Assembly: GCF_900115395.1 (NCBI RefSeq)
Contig: NZ_FOWE01000001.1
Location: forward strand, 248,001 to 312,000
Length of the DNA stretch: 64,000 bases
Reading direction: 5' to 3'
DNA from: Geodermatophilus obscurus
GTDB lineage: Bacteria; Actinomycetota; Actinomycetes; Mycobacteriales; Geodermatophilaceae
The notes under the pieces are model-generated. The model was not told where the DNA came from, searched no databases, and saw only the letters and a program-made list of their open reading frames with translations. Shown here piece by piece: positions 7,948-16,353 of the stretch; position 1 is the first letter of the stretch; each line of letters starts with the position of its first letter. A program made the position numbers and the translations under genes.

Positions 7948-10839
7948 TCAGCCGGCCCGGGACGCCGTCCGGGCCTCCTCCGCCAGCCGGCCGACGACCG
8001 CGCAGGCCGCGCCCAGGTCGAGGGCCGCGCCCTCGGCCTGCCCGGCGACGAGGTCGTCGGTGGCCAGCGCCGCCTCGGTGGCCGACACGTAGCGCTGCCC
8101 GTCCATCGGGTCCATCCGCAGCGGGTCGTAGCCGACCAGCCGGGCGTTGGCCTGCACCGCCCCGAGCAGGACGGCGGCGGTGCGCGGCTCCCCGGCGGCG
8201 GTCGCGGTGCCGAGGGCGGCCAGCAGCCCGGCCAGGGTGCCGGTGACGTCGCCCTCGCGGTGGGTGAGGTCGACCATCCGCCACAGGTCGGCGAGCGCCT
8301 CGCCGGGCCGGCCGGCGTCGGTGAGCACCTTGGCGCGGATCCACAGCACCGACGAGTGCGCCCAGGAGTGCCCCAGGTCGGTCGCCAGCCGCTCGGCGCG
8401 GGCCAGGTGGTCCAGCGCGCCGTCGACGTCGCCGGCCACCCGCGAGAACTGCCCCAGCGTCATCGCGATCTCGGCCTGCACCCACTCGATGCCCGACGCC
8501 TGCGCCAGCTCCAGGCCGCGGGCGATGTCGCGCGGCGTCTGCCCGTCGGGGTCGGCCTGGCCGAGCAGCGCGCGGACGAACCCGCGGAGCACCAGCGCGA
8601 GCGCCAGGACGCCGTCGGAGTCGTCGGGGGCGGAGGCGACGATCTCGTTGGTGCGGGCCCAGATGGAGGCGACGTCGCCGGAGAGGTAGGCCAGCAGCGC
8701 GTCGCCGAGCAGGGCGCCGCTGCGCACCTGCGGCGGTGCGTCGGGGGTGGCGTCCAGCGCGTCGGCCAGCCAGCGCCGGCCCTCGGCCACGTGCCCGCGG
8801 CGGTACCACCACCACGACAGCGCCGCGCCGATGCGCAGCGCCTGCTCGCCCTGGCCGGTGGCGAGGGCGTGGCCGAGCGCAGCGCGGATCGCGGGCTGCT
8901 CGGCGTCGAGGCGGCGGGCGCTGGTGGTCCACTCCGGGCGCCGCAGCGTCGGCTCGAGCCGCTCGGTGAGCTCCACGGCGAAGGCGACGAGCCGGTCGCG
9001 CAGCCGCCGGGAGTGCGCCTCGTCCAGACCCTGCTCGGCGTACTGCCGCAGCGTCTCGAGCATCCGGTACCGGCCGGCGCCGTGGTCGAGCTCGACCAGG
9101 GACTTCGCGACCAGCACCCGCAGCAGCGGCAGCGCGCCGCCGTCGACCTCGGGGCCGGCCGCCGCGGCCACCAGGTCGGGGCCGAAGGTGCCCGGCAGCA
9201 CCGCCACGGCGCGGAACACGGCGAGCTCGGCGGGGGAGAGCAGGTCGACGCTCCACTGCACGGTCGCCGCCAGGGTGCGCTGGTGCGGCACGGCGGTGCG
9301 CCACCCGCCCGACAGCAGGGCGAAGCGGTCGTCGACCCGCCCGGCCACCTCCGCCAGCGGCAGGGTCGTCAGGCACGCGGCGGCCAGCTCCACGGCCAGC
9401 GGTAACCCGTCGAGGGCGGCGACCAGGTCGCGGACGTGCCGGAGGTCGTCCTCGGTCGGGTCGGCCAGGTGCGGGGCCACCAGCCGGGCGCGGTCGAGGA
9501 AGAGCCGCTCGGCGTCGCTGCCGGGCGCGCCGGCCGGCATCGGCCCGCACGGCAGCACCGCCTCGCCGGGCAGCCCGAGCGGCTCGCGGGAGGTCGCCAG
9601 CACCCGCAGGTCGGGGCAGCGCGGCAGCAGCTCGGCGCAGACGGTCGCGGCCGCCTCGACCACGTGCTCGCAGTTGTCGAGGACGAGCAGCAGCGGCCGG
9701 TCGTGCAGCGCGGTGGCGACGGCGCCCAGGGTGTCCCCGCCGGCGAGGGTCACCCCGAGGACGGTGGCCACCTGCGCGGCGACGAGGTCGGGGTCGGTGA
9801 CGCCGGCCAGCTCGACCAGCGCGGCCGGCGGGGCGCCGGCCGGGCGGCGGCGGGCGGCCTCCAGCGCCAGGCGCGTCTTGCCGCTGCCGCCGGGACCGAC
9901 CAGCGTGACCAGCCGGGGCCCGGCCAGCGCGGCCGCGACCTGCGCCAGCTCCCGCTCGCGGCCGACGAAGGCGGTCAGCGGCACCGGCAGCGGGCCCAGC
10001 GGCCGGACGGACGGCCGCTCGGGCACGGGAGCGGCGGCCGCCGCGGCGGGAGCGGGGCGGACCCGACCCGAGCCGGCCAGGTCGGGGTCCTGGCGCAGGA
10101 TCTGCCCGTAGAGGGTCTGCAGCGGGCGGCCGGGGTCGACGCCGAGGCCGTCGGCGAGCATCCGCCGGCCCTCCTCGTAGACCTCCAGCGCCTCGGCCTG
10201 CCGGCCGCACCGGTACAGGGCCAGCATGAGCGAGGCGCGCAGCCCCTCGCGCAGCGGCTCGGCGCGCAGCAGCTCGCGGACGTCGTCGACGATCTCGGCG
10301 TGCCGGCCCAGCCGTAGGTCCAGCTCGGCGGCCAGCTCCCGGGCGGCCAGCCGCAGCTGCTCGAGCCGCTCGGACTCCTCGACGGCGAAGGTGGCCGACA
10401 CGTCGGCGTAGGCCGGGCCGCGCCACAGCGCCAGCCCCGCGGTGACCGCCTCCCGAGCCTGCTCGACCTCGTCGCGGGCGGCGAGGTCGCGGGCGGTGCG
10501 CAGCAGCTGCACGAACCGGACGGCGTCGACGTCGCCGGGGGCGACTTCGAGCCGGTAGCCGGGCTCCCGGGTGACCAGCAGCGTCCAGCGGCCGCCGGTG
10601 ACGTCGGGCTCGAGCTCGCGGCGCAGCCGGGACACGATCGACTGCAGGGTCGCCGAGACCGCGGCGGGCGGCTGGCCGCTCCACACGCGGTCGACGAGCA
10701 GGTCGACCGGGACGGTGCGGCCCGGGTCGACGAGCAGCGCGGCCAGGACGGCGCGGTGCTTGGGGGACTGGGGAGCGAGGAGGGAGCCGTCGCGCCGGAC
10801 CTCCACCGGGCCCAGCACGCGGAACGAGGTGCCGTTCAT
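7948..10839 (-). CDS. AfsR/SARP-family transcriptional regulator with NTPase domain
   Basis: A 963-aa cytoplasmic activator. Residues 1-95 form an OmpR-like winged helix (FRVLGPVEVRRDG), residues 100-250 the bacterial transcriptional activation domain, and residues 285-600 an NB-ARC-type ATPase with P-loop GPGGSGKT at 315-322 and Walker B LLLVLDNCEH. The C-terminal 350 residues are TPR-like helices. Such proteins activate secondary-metabolite or stress genes and bind direct heptamer repeats. The ATG start gives the canonical N-terminus. It is divergent from a flavin oxidase gene, and three phased heptamers lie in the shared intergenic region. No biosynthetic cluster is visible nearby. Confidence 0.9.
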   Translation of the reverse strand: MNGTSFRVLGPVEVRRDGSLLAPQSPKHRAVLAALLVDPGRTVPVDLLVDRVWSGQPPAAVSATLQSIVSRLRRELEPDVTGGRWTLLVTREPGYRLEVAPGDVDAVRFVQLLRTARDLAARDEVEQAREAVTAGLALWRGPAYADVSATFAVEESERLEQLRLAARELAAELDLRLGRHAEIVDDVRELLRAEPLREGLRASLMLALYRCGRQAEALEVYEEGRRMLADGLGVDPGRPLQTLYGQILRQDPDLAGSGRVRPAPAAAAAAPVPERPSVRPLGPLPVPLTAFVGRERELAQVAAALAGPRLVTLVGPGGSGKTRLALEAARRRPAGAPPAALVELAGVTDPDLVAAQVATVLGVTLAGGDTLGAVATALHDRPLLLVLDNCEHVVEAAATVCAELLPRCPDLRVLATSREPLGLPGEAVLPCGPMPAGAPGSDAERLFLDRARLVAPHLADPTEDDLRHVRDLVAALDGLPLAVELAAACLTTLPLAEVAGRVDDRFALLSGGWRTAVPHQRTLAATVQWSVDLLSPAELAVFRAVAVLPGTFGPDLVAAAAGPEVDGGALPLLRVLVAKSLVELDHGAGRYRMLETLRQYAEQGLDEAHSRRLRDRLVAFAVELTERLEPTLRRPEWTTSARRLDAEQPAIRAALGHALATGQGEQALRIGAALSWWWYRRGHVAEGRRWLADALDATPDAPPQVRSGALLGDALLAYLSGDVASIWARTNEIVASAPDDSDGVLALALVLRGFVRALLGQADPDGQTPRDIARGLELAQASGIEWVQAEIAMTLGQFSRVAGDVDGALDHLARAERLATDLGHSWAHSSVLWIRAKVLTDAGRPGEALADLWRMVDLTHREGDVTGTLAGLLAALGTATAAGEPRTAAVLLGAVQANARLVGYDPLRMDPMDGQRYVSATEAALATDDLVAGQAEGAALDLGAACAVVGRLAEEARTASRAG

Positions 10840-10939
10840 CGGCGCGCAGCCTAGGTTCCGGAACCGCCGTGCGGTGCTGCTCGCTCCACGCCGAGACGAG
10901 CGCGTGACCTCGGGGCCCGGTCCCGCGCCCTGACCTGGC

Positions 10940-10968
10940 ACCCAAGCGACCACCAAGGGCGTGCCAAG
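10940..10968. promoter_or_regulatory. three 11-bp-phased heptamers, putative SARP box
   Basis: ACCCAAG (10940-10946), CACCAAG (10951-10957) and TGCCAAG (10962-10968) share CCAAG at exactly 11-bp spacing with 4-bp spacers. SARP proteins are known to bind heptamer direct repeats spaced one helical turn apart. The site lies between the SARP gene and the divergent flavin oxidase. Confidence 0.55.
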
Positions 10969-11024
10969 GACCGCCGTCCACCCTCCGGGTGCACCGTCCG
11001 CCACCAGCACCGTGGAGATCCCCC

Positions 11025-12320
11025 GTGACGTCCGGAACCGTCCTGCCCCCCGTCCTCGCACCCGACCTGTCCGAGGCGCTGCGCTCCCGGCTCTCGCCCG
11101 GCGCCGCGCTGCAGGAGGACCGGGTGGTCCGGGTGGCCGAGGTGCCCGACGTGGTGGCCACCGTCCGGCTGGCCGGCCGGCACGGGGTGGGCCTCGCGGT
11201 GCGCGGTCCGGGGCGCTCCTGCGGCGGCGGGCGCCGGCTGCTCGTGGACACCGCCGCGCTCGCCCAGGTGTCGGTCTCGCCCGCCGGCTGGGCGCGGGTG
11301 GGCGCCGGCGTGCGCTGGCGGGACCTGGCCGGCCGGGCGGCCGGGCACTCGCTCACCCCGCTGACCGGCGCCTCGGCCGCCGAGCGCGTGGCCGACACGG
11401 TGACCGGCGGCGGCGTCGGCCCGCTCGCGCGCACCTACGGCCTGGCCGGCGACCGGGTGCGGGCGGTGGAGCTGGTCACCGGCGACGGCGCGCTGCGGCG
11501 GGTCACGGCCGTCGACGAGCCCGAGCTCTTCTGGGGCGTGCGCGGCGGGGGCGCAGCGCTGGGCGTGGTGACCGCCGTCGAGCTGGACCTGCTGGCCGCC
11601 GGGCCGCGCTACGGCGGGCAGCTGCGGTGGGCCGCGTCCGACGCCGCGCGGGTCCTCGACGCCTGGCGGGCGTGGTCGGCGACGCTGCCGGCGCAGGCGG
11701 GCACCTCGTTCCTGCTCAGCCGGCCCGGGCAGGGCGAGTGCGGGGTGGCGGTGCGGTTCGCGTGGGCCGGCGACACCGACGACGGCGTGGGCGTGCTCGA
11801 CGGGCTGCTGCGTCCCCTGGCGGGCACCGCGCGGCCGCTGGACTCCGAGATCGCGCCGCGCGGCCCGGCGGGGCTCGCCACCCGGGAGCAGGAGACGGGC
11901 ACCGGCTCCTCGCTGCTGCTCGACCGGCTGACCGACGCGGCCGCCGGGGCGTTGCTCGGGACCGTGCAGGGGACGTGGCCGCGGACGGTGGAGCTGCGGC
12001 TGCTCGGCGGCGCGCTGGCCTGGGTGCCCGAGCAGCCCAGCGCCGTCTGCCACCGCGGGGCGCGCCTGGCGGTGCGGGTGGTCGGCGGTACCGGCGCCGA
12101 GGACCGCGCCGCCACCCGGGCCTGCGCCGAGGAGCTGGCCGCCGTCCTCGGCGACGCCCTCGGGGGCCGGGCACCGGCGCACGGGTTCGACGCCGTCCCC
12201 GACGTGCTCGCGCGTACCCCGACGGCGGCCGTGCGCGACCGGCTGGCGGCGCTGGCCGCCACCGCCGATCCCCACCGCGTCCTCGAGGGCGCCCTCCCGG
12301 GCGACCGGCGCGGGCGCTGA
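11025..12320 (+). CDS. FAD-binding oxidoreductase (PCMH/BBE-like)
   Basis: A 431-aa flavoprotein related to berberine-bridge-type oxidases. The FAD domain fills the first 190 residues, with AVRGPGRSCGGGRR in the pyrophosphate loop and VGAGVRWRDLAG plus TGGGVGPLARTYGLAGD as conserved blocks. The Cys in the RSCGGG loop is where relatives carry His for covalent FAD, so attachment may differ; this is inference. The GTG start is preceded by GGAG. It is probably a target of the divergent SARP regulator because of the shared upstream repeats. Confidence 0.75.
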   Translation: MTSGTVLPPVLAPDLSEALRSRLSPGAALQEDRVVRVAEVPDVVATVRLAGRHGVGLAVRGPGRSCGGGRRLLVDTAALAQVSVSPAGWARVGAGVRWRDLAGRAAGHSLTPLTGASAAERVADTVTGGGVGPLARTYGLAGDRVRAVELVTGDGALRRVTAVDEPELFWGVRGGGAALGVVTAVELDLLAAGPRYGGQLRWAASDAARVLDAWRAWSATLPAQAGTSFLLSRPGQGECGVAVRFAWAGDTDDGVGVLDGLLRPLAGTARPLDSEIAPRGPAGLATREQETGTGSSLLLDRLTDAAAGALLGTVQGTWPRTVELRLLGGALAWVPEQPSAVCHRGARLAVRVVGGTGAEDRAATRACAEELAAVLGDALGGRAPAHGFDAVPDVLARTPTAAVRDRLAALAATADPHRVLEGALPGDRRGR

Positions 12321-12332
12321 GGCCCTGGCGGC

Positions 12333-13409
12333 TCAGGCGTCGAAGTCGACCGTCACGGCGTCGGTCAGCGGCAGGCTCTGGCAGGTCAGCACGTAGCCCG
12401 CCGCGACCTCGCTCTCCTCCAGCGCGTAGTTGCGTCGCATCCGCACCTCGCCGTCGGTGACCCGGGCGCGGCAGGTGCCGCAGACGCCGCCCTTGCAGGC
12501 GAAGGGCAGGTCCGACCGGACCCGCTGGGCGGAGTCGAGCACCGGCGCGTCGCGGGGGAGGGCGAGCGTGGTCGAGCGGCCGTCGAGGACGACGGTCACC
12601 GAGCTGCTCGGACCGTCGACGGTCTCCTCGTCGCCGCGGACCGGCTCGGGCGGGACGTCGTCGACGTAGAAGAGCTCCTGGTGCACTCGCTCGGCGGGGA
12701 CGCCGAGGTCGGCGAGCAGCGCGCGGGCCTCGGTGACCATCCCGTGCGGGCCGCACAGCCACCAGTGGTCGACCGTCGCCGGGTCGGTGAAGGTGCCGAC
12801 CAGGGTGCGCAGCCGGTCGCCGTCGAGCCGGCCGCTGGTCAGCTCGGCGTCGCGCGGCTCGCGGGAGAGCACGTGCACCAGCTGCAGCCGGGGACCGAAG
12901 CGGTCCTTCAGGTCGGCCAGCTCGTCGGCGAACATCACCGTGTTGGTGCGCCGGTTGCCGTAGAAGACGGTGACGGTCGACTCCCCGTCGCGCAGCACCG
13001 TGCCGGCCAGGCTCAGCGCCGGGGTGACGCCGGAGCCCGCGACGACGAAGACGTGGTCGGCCGGGGTCGACAGGTCGGCGGTGAAGGTGCCCGAGGGCGG
13101 GAGCGCCTCGATCGCGTCGCCGGGGCGCACCTCCCGCACCAGCCAGGAGGAGAAGAAGCCGCCGGGCACCTCGCGGACGCCGACCCGCGGCGGCGCACCC
13201 GCGGGCGCGCAGATGGAGTAGGAGCGCCGCTCGTCGCGGCCCCCGTCGACCCGGCGCAGCGTGAGGGCTTGCCCGGGCCGGAACGCGTACTCCTCGGTGA
13301 GCTCCGGCGGGACGTCGAAGGTGACCGCGACGGCGTCGTCGGTGAGCCGCTCGACGCTCGCCACGGTCAGCGGGTGGAACCGCGGCCGCCGGCGGGCGGG
13401 GGCACTCAT
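12333..13409 (-). CDS. paaE: phenylacetyl-CoA epoxidase reductase subunit PaaE
   Basis: A 358-aa electron-transfer subunit that passes electrons from NADPH through FAD and a 2Fe-2S cluster to the di-iron PaaAC oxygenase. An N-terminal ferredoxin-reductase module carries RSYSICAP for flavin and VVAGSGVTPALS for NADPH. A C-terminal plant-type ferredoxin has Cys305, Cys310, Cys313 and Cys343. The ATG overlaps the paaD stop by one base, so it is the last gene of the paaABCDE operon. Confidence 0.95.
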   Translation of the reverse strand: MSAPARRRPRFHPLTVASVERLTDDAVAVTFDVPPELTEEYAFRPGQALTLRRVDGGRDERRSYSICAPAGAPPRVGVREVPGGFFSSWLVREVRPGDAIEALPPSGTFTADLSTPADHVFVVAGSGVTPALSLAGTVLRDGESTVTVFYGNRRTNTVMFADELADLKDRFGPRLQLVHVLSREPRDAELTSGRLDGDRLRTLVGTFTDPATVDHWWLCGPHGMVTEARALLADLGVPAERVHQELFYVDDVPPEPVRGDEETVDGPSSSVTVVLDGRSTTLALPRDAPVLDSAQRVRSDLPFACKGGVCGTCRARVTDGEVRMRRNYALEESEVAAGYVLTCQSLPLTDAVTVDFDA

Positions 13410-13912
13410 CAGATCTCCTTCACGTGCTCGAACGGCTCGCGGCAGCTGCGGCAGCGGCGCAGCGCCTTGCACGCCGTCGCGCCGAACTCGCTGAGCTCCT
13501 CGGTGTCGGCCGACCCGCACAGCGGGCAGGCCGCCGTCCGCCGGGTGGCGCCCAGCTGCAGCGGGATCGGCCCGGAGACGCGCTCCGGGGCGCGGCCGGG
13601 CGGGGCGATGCCGGCCTCGGCGAGCTTGCGGCGGCCGTCCTCGCTGATCCAGTCGGTCGACCAGGCGGGGGAGAGGACGGTGCGCACCTCGACGTCGTCG
13701 AAGCCGGCGGAGTGCAGGGCGTGCAGCAGGTCGGCGCGCATGACGCCCATCGCCGGGCAGCCGCTGTAGGTGGGGGTGATGTCGACGACGACGGTGCCGT
13801 CGTGCACCCGGACGTCGCGCAGCACGCCGAGGTCGGCGAGGGTCAGCGCGGGCAGCTCGGGGTCGGTGACGGTCTCGGCCACCGCCCGCGGGTCGGTCCG
13901 CACCGCGCTCAC
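13409..13912 (-). CDS. paaD: phenylacetyl-CoA epoxidase maturation protein PaaD
   Basis: A 167-aa DUF59/MIP18-family protein thought to help build the iron centres of the epoxidase complex. The MIP18 core includes DPELPALTLADLGVLRDV and TYSGCPAM. The C-terminus is a zinc-ribbon-like segment with CPLCGSAD and CRSCREPFEH, typical of long PaaD proteins. The GTG start overlaps the paaC TGA as GTGA. Confidence 0.93.
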   Translation of the reverse strand: MSAVRTDPRAVAETVTDPELPALTLADLGVLRDVRVHDGTVVVDITPTYSGCPAMGVMRADLLHALHSAGFDDVEVRTVLSPAWSTDWISEDGRRKLAEAGIAPPGRAPERVSGPIPLQLGATRRTAACPLCGSADTEELSEFGATACKALRRCRSCREPFEHVKEI

Positions 13913-14823
13913 CACGTGGCCGCCGGGTGCTGCCGCGCCAGGCCCTGCAGGGTGCCGAGCAGCTCGGTGAGCTCCGGGCCGTGCTCGCCGAGGCGGCCGC
14001 GCGGGGGCGTGTCGGCCGGCCACTCCCGCACCCGCAGGGTGGCGCGGTCGAGCACCGTCGTCAGCACCTCGCGCACCTCGTCGCGGACGTCGGCCGGGTC
14101 GACGGCGACACCGGCGGCGACCAGCCGCCGCTCGACGTCGGTGGCGGTGAACAGCTCGGCCAGGTGCGGCCACACCGCGTCGACGCCGGCCTGCACGCGG
14201 CGGTGCGACTCGGGGGTGCCGTCGCCGAGGCGCAGGACCCAGCGGGCGGCGTGGTCGCGGTGGTAGGCCAGCTCGTGCACGCCCTTGGCGGCGATCGCGG
14301 CCAGCACCGGGTCGCGGGACTCCCGCAGCCGGGCGAACACGGCCAGCCGCACGGTGGCGGCGACGAGCAGCCGGGCCATCGTCTGCCCGAAGTCGCCGTT
14401 GTCCGCCTCGACCAGGCCGGTGCTGCGGAACTCGTCGGGGTCGCGGAAGTAGGCGAGGGCGTCCTCGTCGGGGACGGACTCCGTCGCGAGCGTCCGGGAA
14501 CGGCCGAGGACGCCGACCGAGCCCGCGCGGGCCAGCAGCAGCCGGGCCTGCCCGAGCAGGTCGAGCGCGGTGTTGGCGACGGCCACCTCCTCCTCGAGCT
14601 CGGGGGCGGCGGTGACCCACTGGGTGAGCCGCTGGGCGAGCACGAGCGCGTCGTCGCCGAGCATCAGGCAGTAGCTGCCCAGGTCGGTCGCGTCGACGCC
14701 GTCGGGCACGGTCGTGTCGACGCCGGCCAGCGGCTCGTCGAACCCGGTGCCGAACGCCCAGTGCCCCTCGCCCCCGTGCGCGTGGTCCAGCGCGTCGTAC
14801 ACGGTCTCCTGGTGACCCACCAC
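13909..14823 (-). CDS. paaC: phenylacetyl-CoA epoxidase structural subunit PaaC
   Basis: A 304-aa ferritin-like partner of PaaA; it stabilises the catalytic subunit and binds substrate but generally lacks an active di-iron site. Conserved blocks include LGSYCLMLGDDALVLAQRL, NTALDLLGQARLLL and KGVHELAYHRDHAARWV. The GTG at 14823 is used because AAGGAGC lies at the right distance. The gap to paaB is 91 bases and holds an intergenic stem-loop element, so this is the only loose joint in the operon. Confidence 0.95.
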   Translation of the reverse strand: MVGHQETVYDALDHAHGGEGHWAFGTGFDEPLAGVDTTVPDGVDATDLGSYCLMLGDDALVLAQRLTQWVTAAPELEEEVAVANTALDLLGQARLLLARAGSVGVLGRSRTLATESVPDEDALAYFRDPDEFRSTGLVEADNGDFGQTMARLLVAATVRLAVFARLRESRDPVLAAIAAKGVHELAYHRDHAARWVLRLGDGTPESHRRVQAGVDAVWPHLAELFTATDVERRLVAAGVAVDPADVRDEVREVLTTVLDRATLRVREWPADTPPRGRLGEHGPELTELLGTLQGLARQHPAATW

Positions 14824-14853
14824 GGAACGCTCCTTGCCTCGTGACGGATGGAT

Positions 14854-14917
14854 GGAAGGCCCCGTCTCAGGGGCCCGCGGCGAGCCTGCGAGCCGTGGGG
14901 GGAGACGGGGTCCTTCA
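14854..14917 (-). repeat. stem-loop element between paaB and paaC, copy 1 of a dispersed repeat
   Basis: Read on the mRNA strand it starts at the paaB stop codon. Outer arms 14902-14910 and 14860-14868 are nine perfect pairs, extended by five more (14912-14916 with 14855-14859). The interior holds a conserved stretch containing CACGGCTCGC and GCTCGCCGCGGG. A second copy with the same interior but different arms follows hppD at 40551. It may be a mobile REP-like unit or a structured RNA that modulates expression inside the operon. Confidence 0.75.
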
Positions 14918-15283
14918 CATGTGGGGGACGTTCTCCGGGATCTCGTAGAACGTCGGGTGGCGGTAGACCTTGTCGCCGCTGGGGGCGAACATCGGGTCCT
15001 TCTCGTCGGGGCTGGAGGCGGTGATGTCGGCGGCCTTCACCACCCAGATGCTCACGCCCTCGTTGCGCCGGGTGTAGACGTCGCGGGCGGCGTGCACCGC
15101 CATCTCGTCGTCGGGGGCGTGCAGCGAGCCGACGTGCACGTGGTTGAGCCCGCGCTTGCCGCGGACGAACACCTCGTACAGCGGCCAGTCCCGCCGGCTC
15201 ACCGACGGTGCCGGGGTCGTCGGCACCTCCGGCCCGGTGGGGACGGCGCCGTGCCCGCCCTCGGCGGTGACGTCCGTGCTCAC
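14915..15283 (-). CDS. paaB: phenylacetyl-CoA epoxidase subunit PaaB
   Basis: A 122-aa small subunit that bridges PaaAC heterodimers. The core starts at [20 protein letters not shown] and ends with the conserved [11 protein letters not shown]. The first 30 residues are Pro/Thr/Gly-rich and poorly conserved. The GTG start overlaps the paaA stop as GTGA. Confidence 0.95.
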   Translation of the reverse strand: MSTDVTAEGGHGAVPTGPEVPTTPAPSVSRRDWPLYEVFVRGKRGLNHVHVGSLHAPDDEMAVHAARDVYTRRNEGVSIWVVKAADITASSPDEKDPMFAPSGDKVYRHPTFYEIPENVPHM

Positions 15284-16242
15284 GCGACGGCTCCGGCGTG
15301 CTTCTCCGCGTACGCGGTCGCGGCCTCGGTCACCCAGGCGTTGTCGTCGCGGGCGGCGCGGCGGCGGGCGATCCGCTCGTCGTTGCAGGGGCCGTTGCCG
15401 GCGAGGACCGCCTTGAACTCCGACCAGTCGATCGCGCCGAAGCGGTGGCGGCCGGTGTCGGGGTCCAGCCGCAGCTCCGGGTCGGGCAGCGTGACGCCGA
15501 GGAACTCCGCCTGCGGGACGGTCATGTCCACGTAGCGCTGGCGCAGCTCGTCGTTGCTGTGCCGCTTGATGCCCCAGGCCATCGACTGCGCGGAGTTGGG
15601 GCTGTCGTCGTCGGGCGGGCCGAACATCATCAGCGAGGGCCACCACCAGCGGTCGACGGCGTCCTGCACCATCGCCCGCTGCTCGGGGGTGCCGCGCATC
15701 ATCGTCATCAGCAGCTCGTAGCCCTGCCGCTGGTGGAAGGACTCCTCCTTGCAGACGCGGATCATGGCCCGGGCGTAGGGCCCGTAGGAGGAGCGGCACA
15801 GCGGCACCTGGTTGCAGATCGCCGCGCCGTCGACCAGCCAGCCGATGACGCCGACGTCGGCGTAGGTGAGTGTCGGGTAGTTGAAGATCGAGCTGTACTT
15901 CTGCTTCTTCTCGATCAGCTTGTCGGTGAGGTCGGCGCGGTCGGCGCCGAGGGTCTCCGCGGCGGAGTAGAGGTACATGCCGTGGCCGGCCTCGTCCTGC
16001 ACCTTGGCCAGCAGGATCGCCTTGCGGCGGAGGCTCGGGGCCGCGAGCAGCCAGTCGCCCTCCGGCTGCATGCCGATGATCTCCGAGTGCGCGTGCTGGG
16101 CGATCTGGCGGATCAGCGTCCGCCGGTAGCCCTCGGGCATCCAGTCGCGCGGCTCCACGCGCCGGTCGGCGGCGATGGTCGCCTCGAACTGCCGCTGCAG
16201 CGCGGCCTCGTCGGTCGGCCGGTCGAGCGTCGGCGCGGACAT
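15280..16242 (-). CDS. paaA: phenylacetyl-CoA 1,2-epoxidase catalytic subunit PaaA
   Basis: A 320-aa catalytic subunit of the bacterial multicomponent monooxygenase that epoxidises phenylacetyl-CoA. The di-iron ligands are visible as DEAGHG (Glu84, His87) and EESFHQ (Glu167, His170). The ATG start is clear. It is the first gene of paaABCDE. Upstream, 20-odd bases before the start, lies a palindromic operator shared with divergent paaK. The ring-opening and beta-oxidation genes (paaG, paaZ, paaH, paaJ) are not in this window. Confidence 0.96.
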   Translation of the reverse strand: MSAPTLDRPTDEAALQRQFEATIAADRRVEPRDWMPEGYRRTLIRQIAQHAHSEIIGMQPEGDWLLAAPSLRRKAILLAKVQDEAGHGMYLYSAAETLGADRADLTDKLIEKKQKYSSIFNYPTLTYADVGVIGWLVDGAAICNQVPLCRSSYGPYARAMIRVCKEESFHQRQGYELLMTMMRGTPEQRAMVQDAVDRWWWPSLMMFGPPDDDSPNSAQSMAWGIKRHSNDELRQRYVDMTVPQAEFLGVTLPDPELRLDPDTGRHRFGAIDWSEFKAVLAGNGPCNDERIARRRAARDDNAWVTEAATAYAEKHAGAVA

Positions 16243-16262
16243 CGGAGCTCCCCTCGAGCTAT

Positions 16263-16284
16263 TTACTGACCGTGTGGTCGGTAA
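16263..16284. promoter_or_regulatory. TetR-type palindromic operator between paaA and paaK
   Basis: TTACTGACC (16263-16271) and GGTCGGTAA (16276-16284) are inverted repeats with one mismatch around a GTGT spacer. The position between divergent paaA and paaK and the TetR gene directly after paaK suggest that it is the binding site of that repressor. The half-site ACTGACC resembles the sites described for actinobacterial PaaR. Confidence 0.75.
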
Positions 16285-16353
16285 TAGTGTCCCCCAGGGC
16301 GGTGTGCGGCACAAGGAGCGCCCGGGGAGTGCACGGCCGACGAGGAGGCACCC

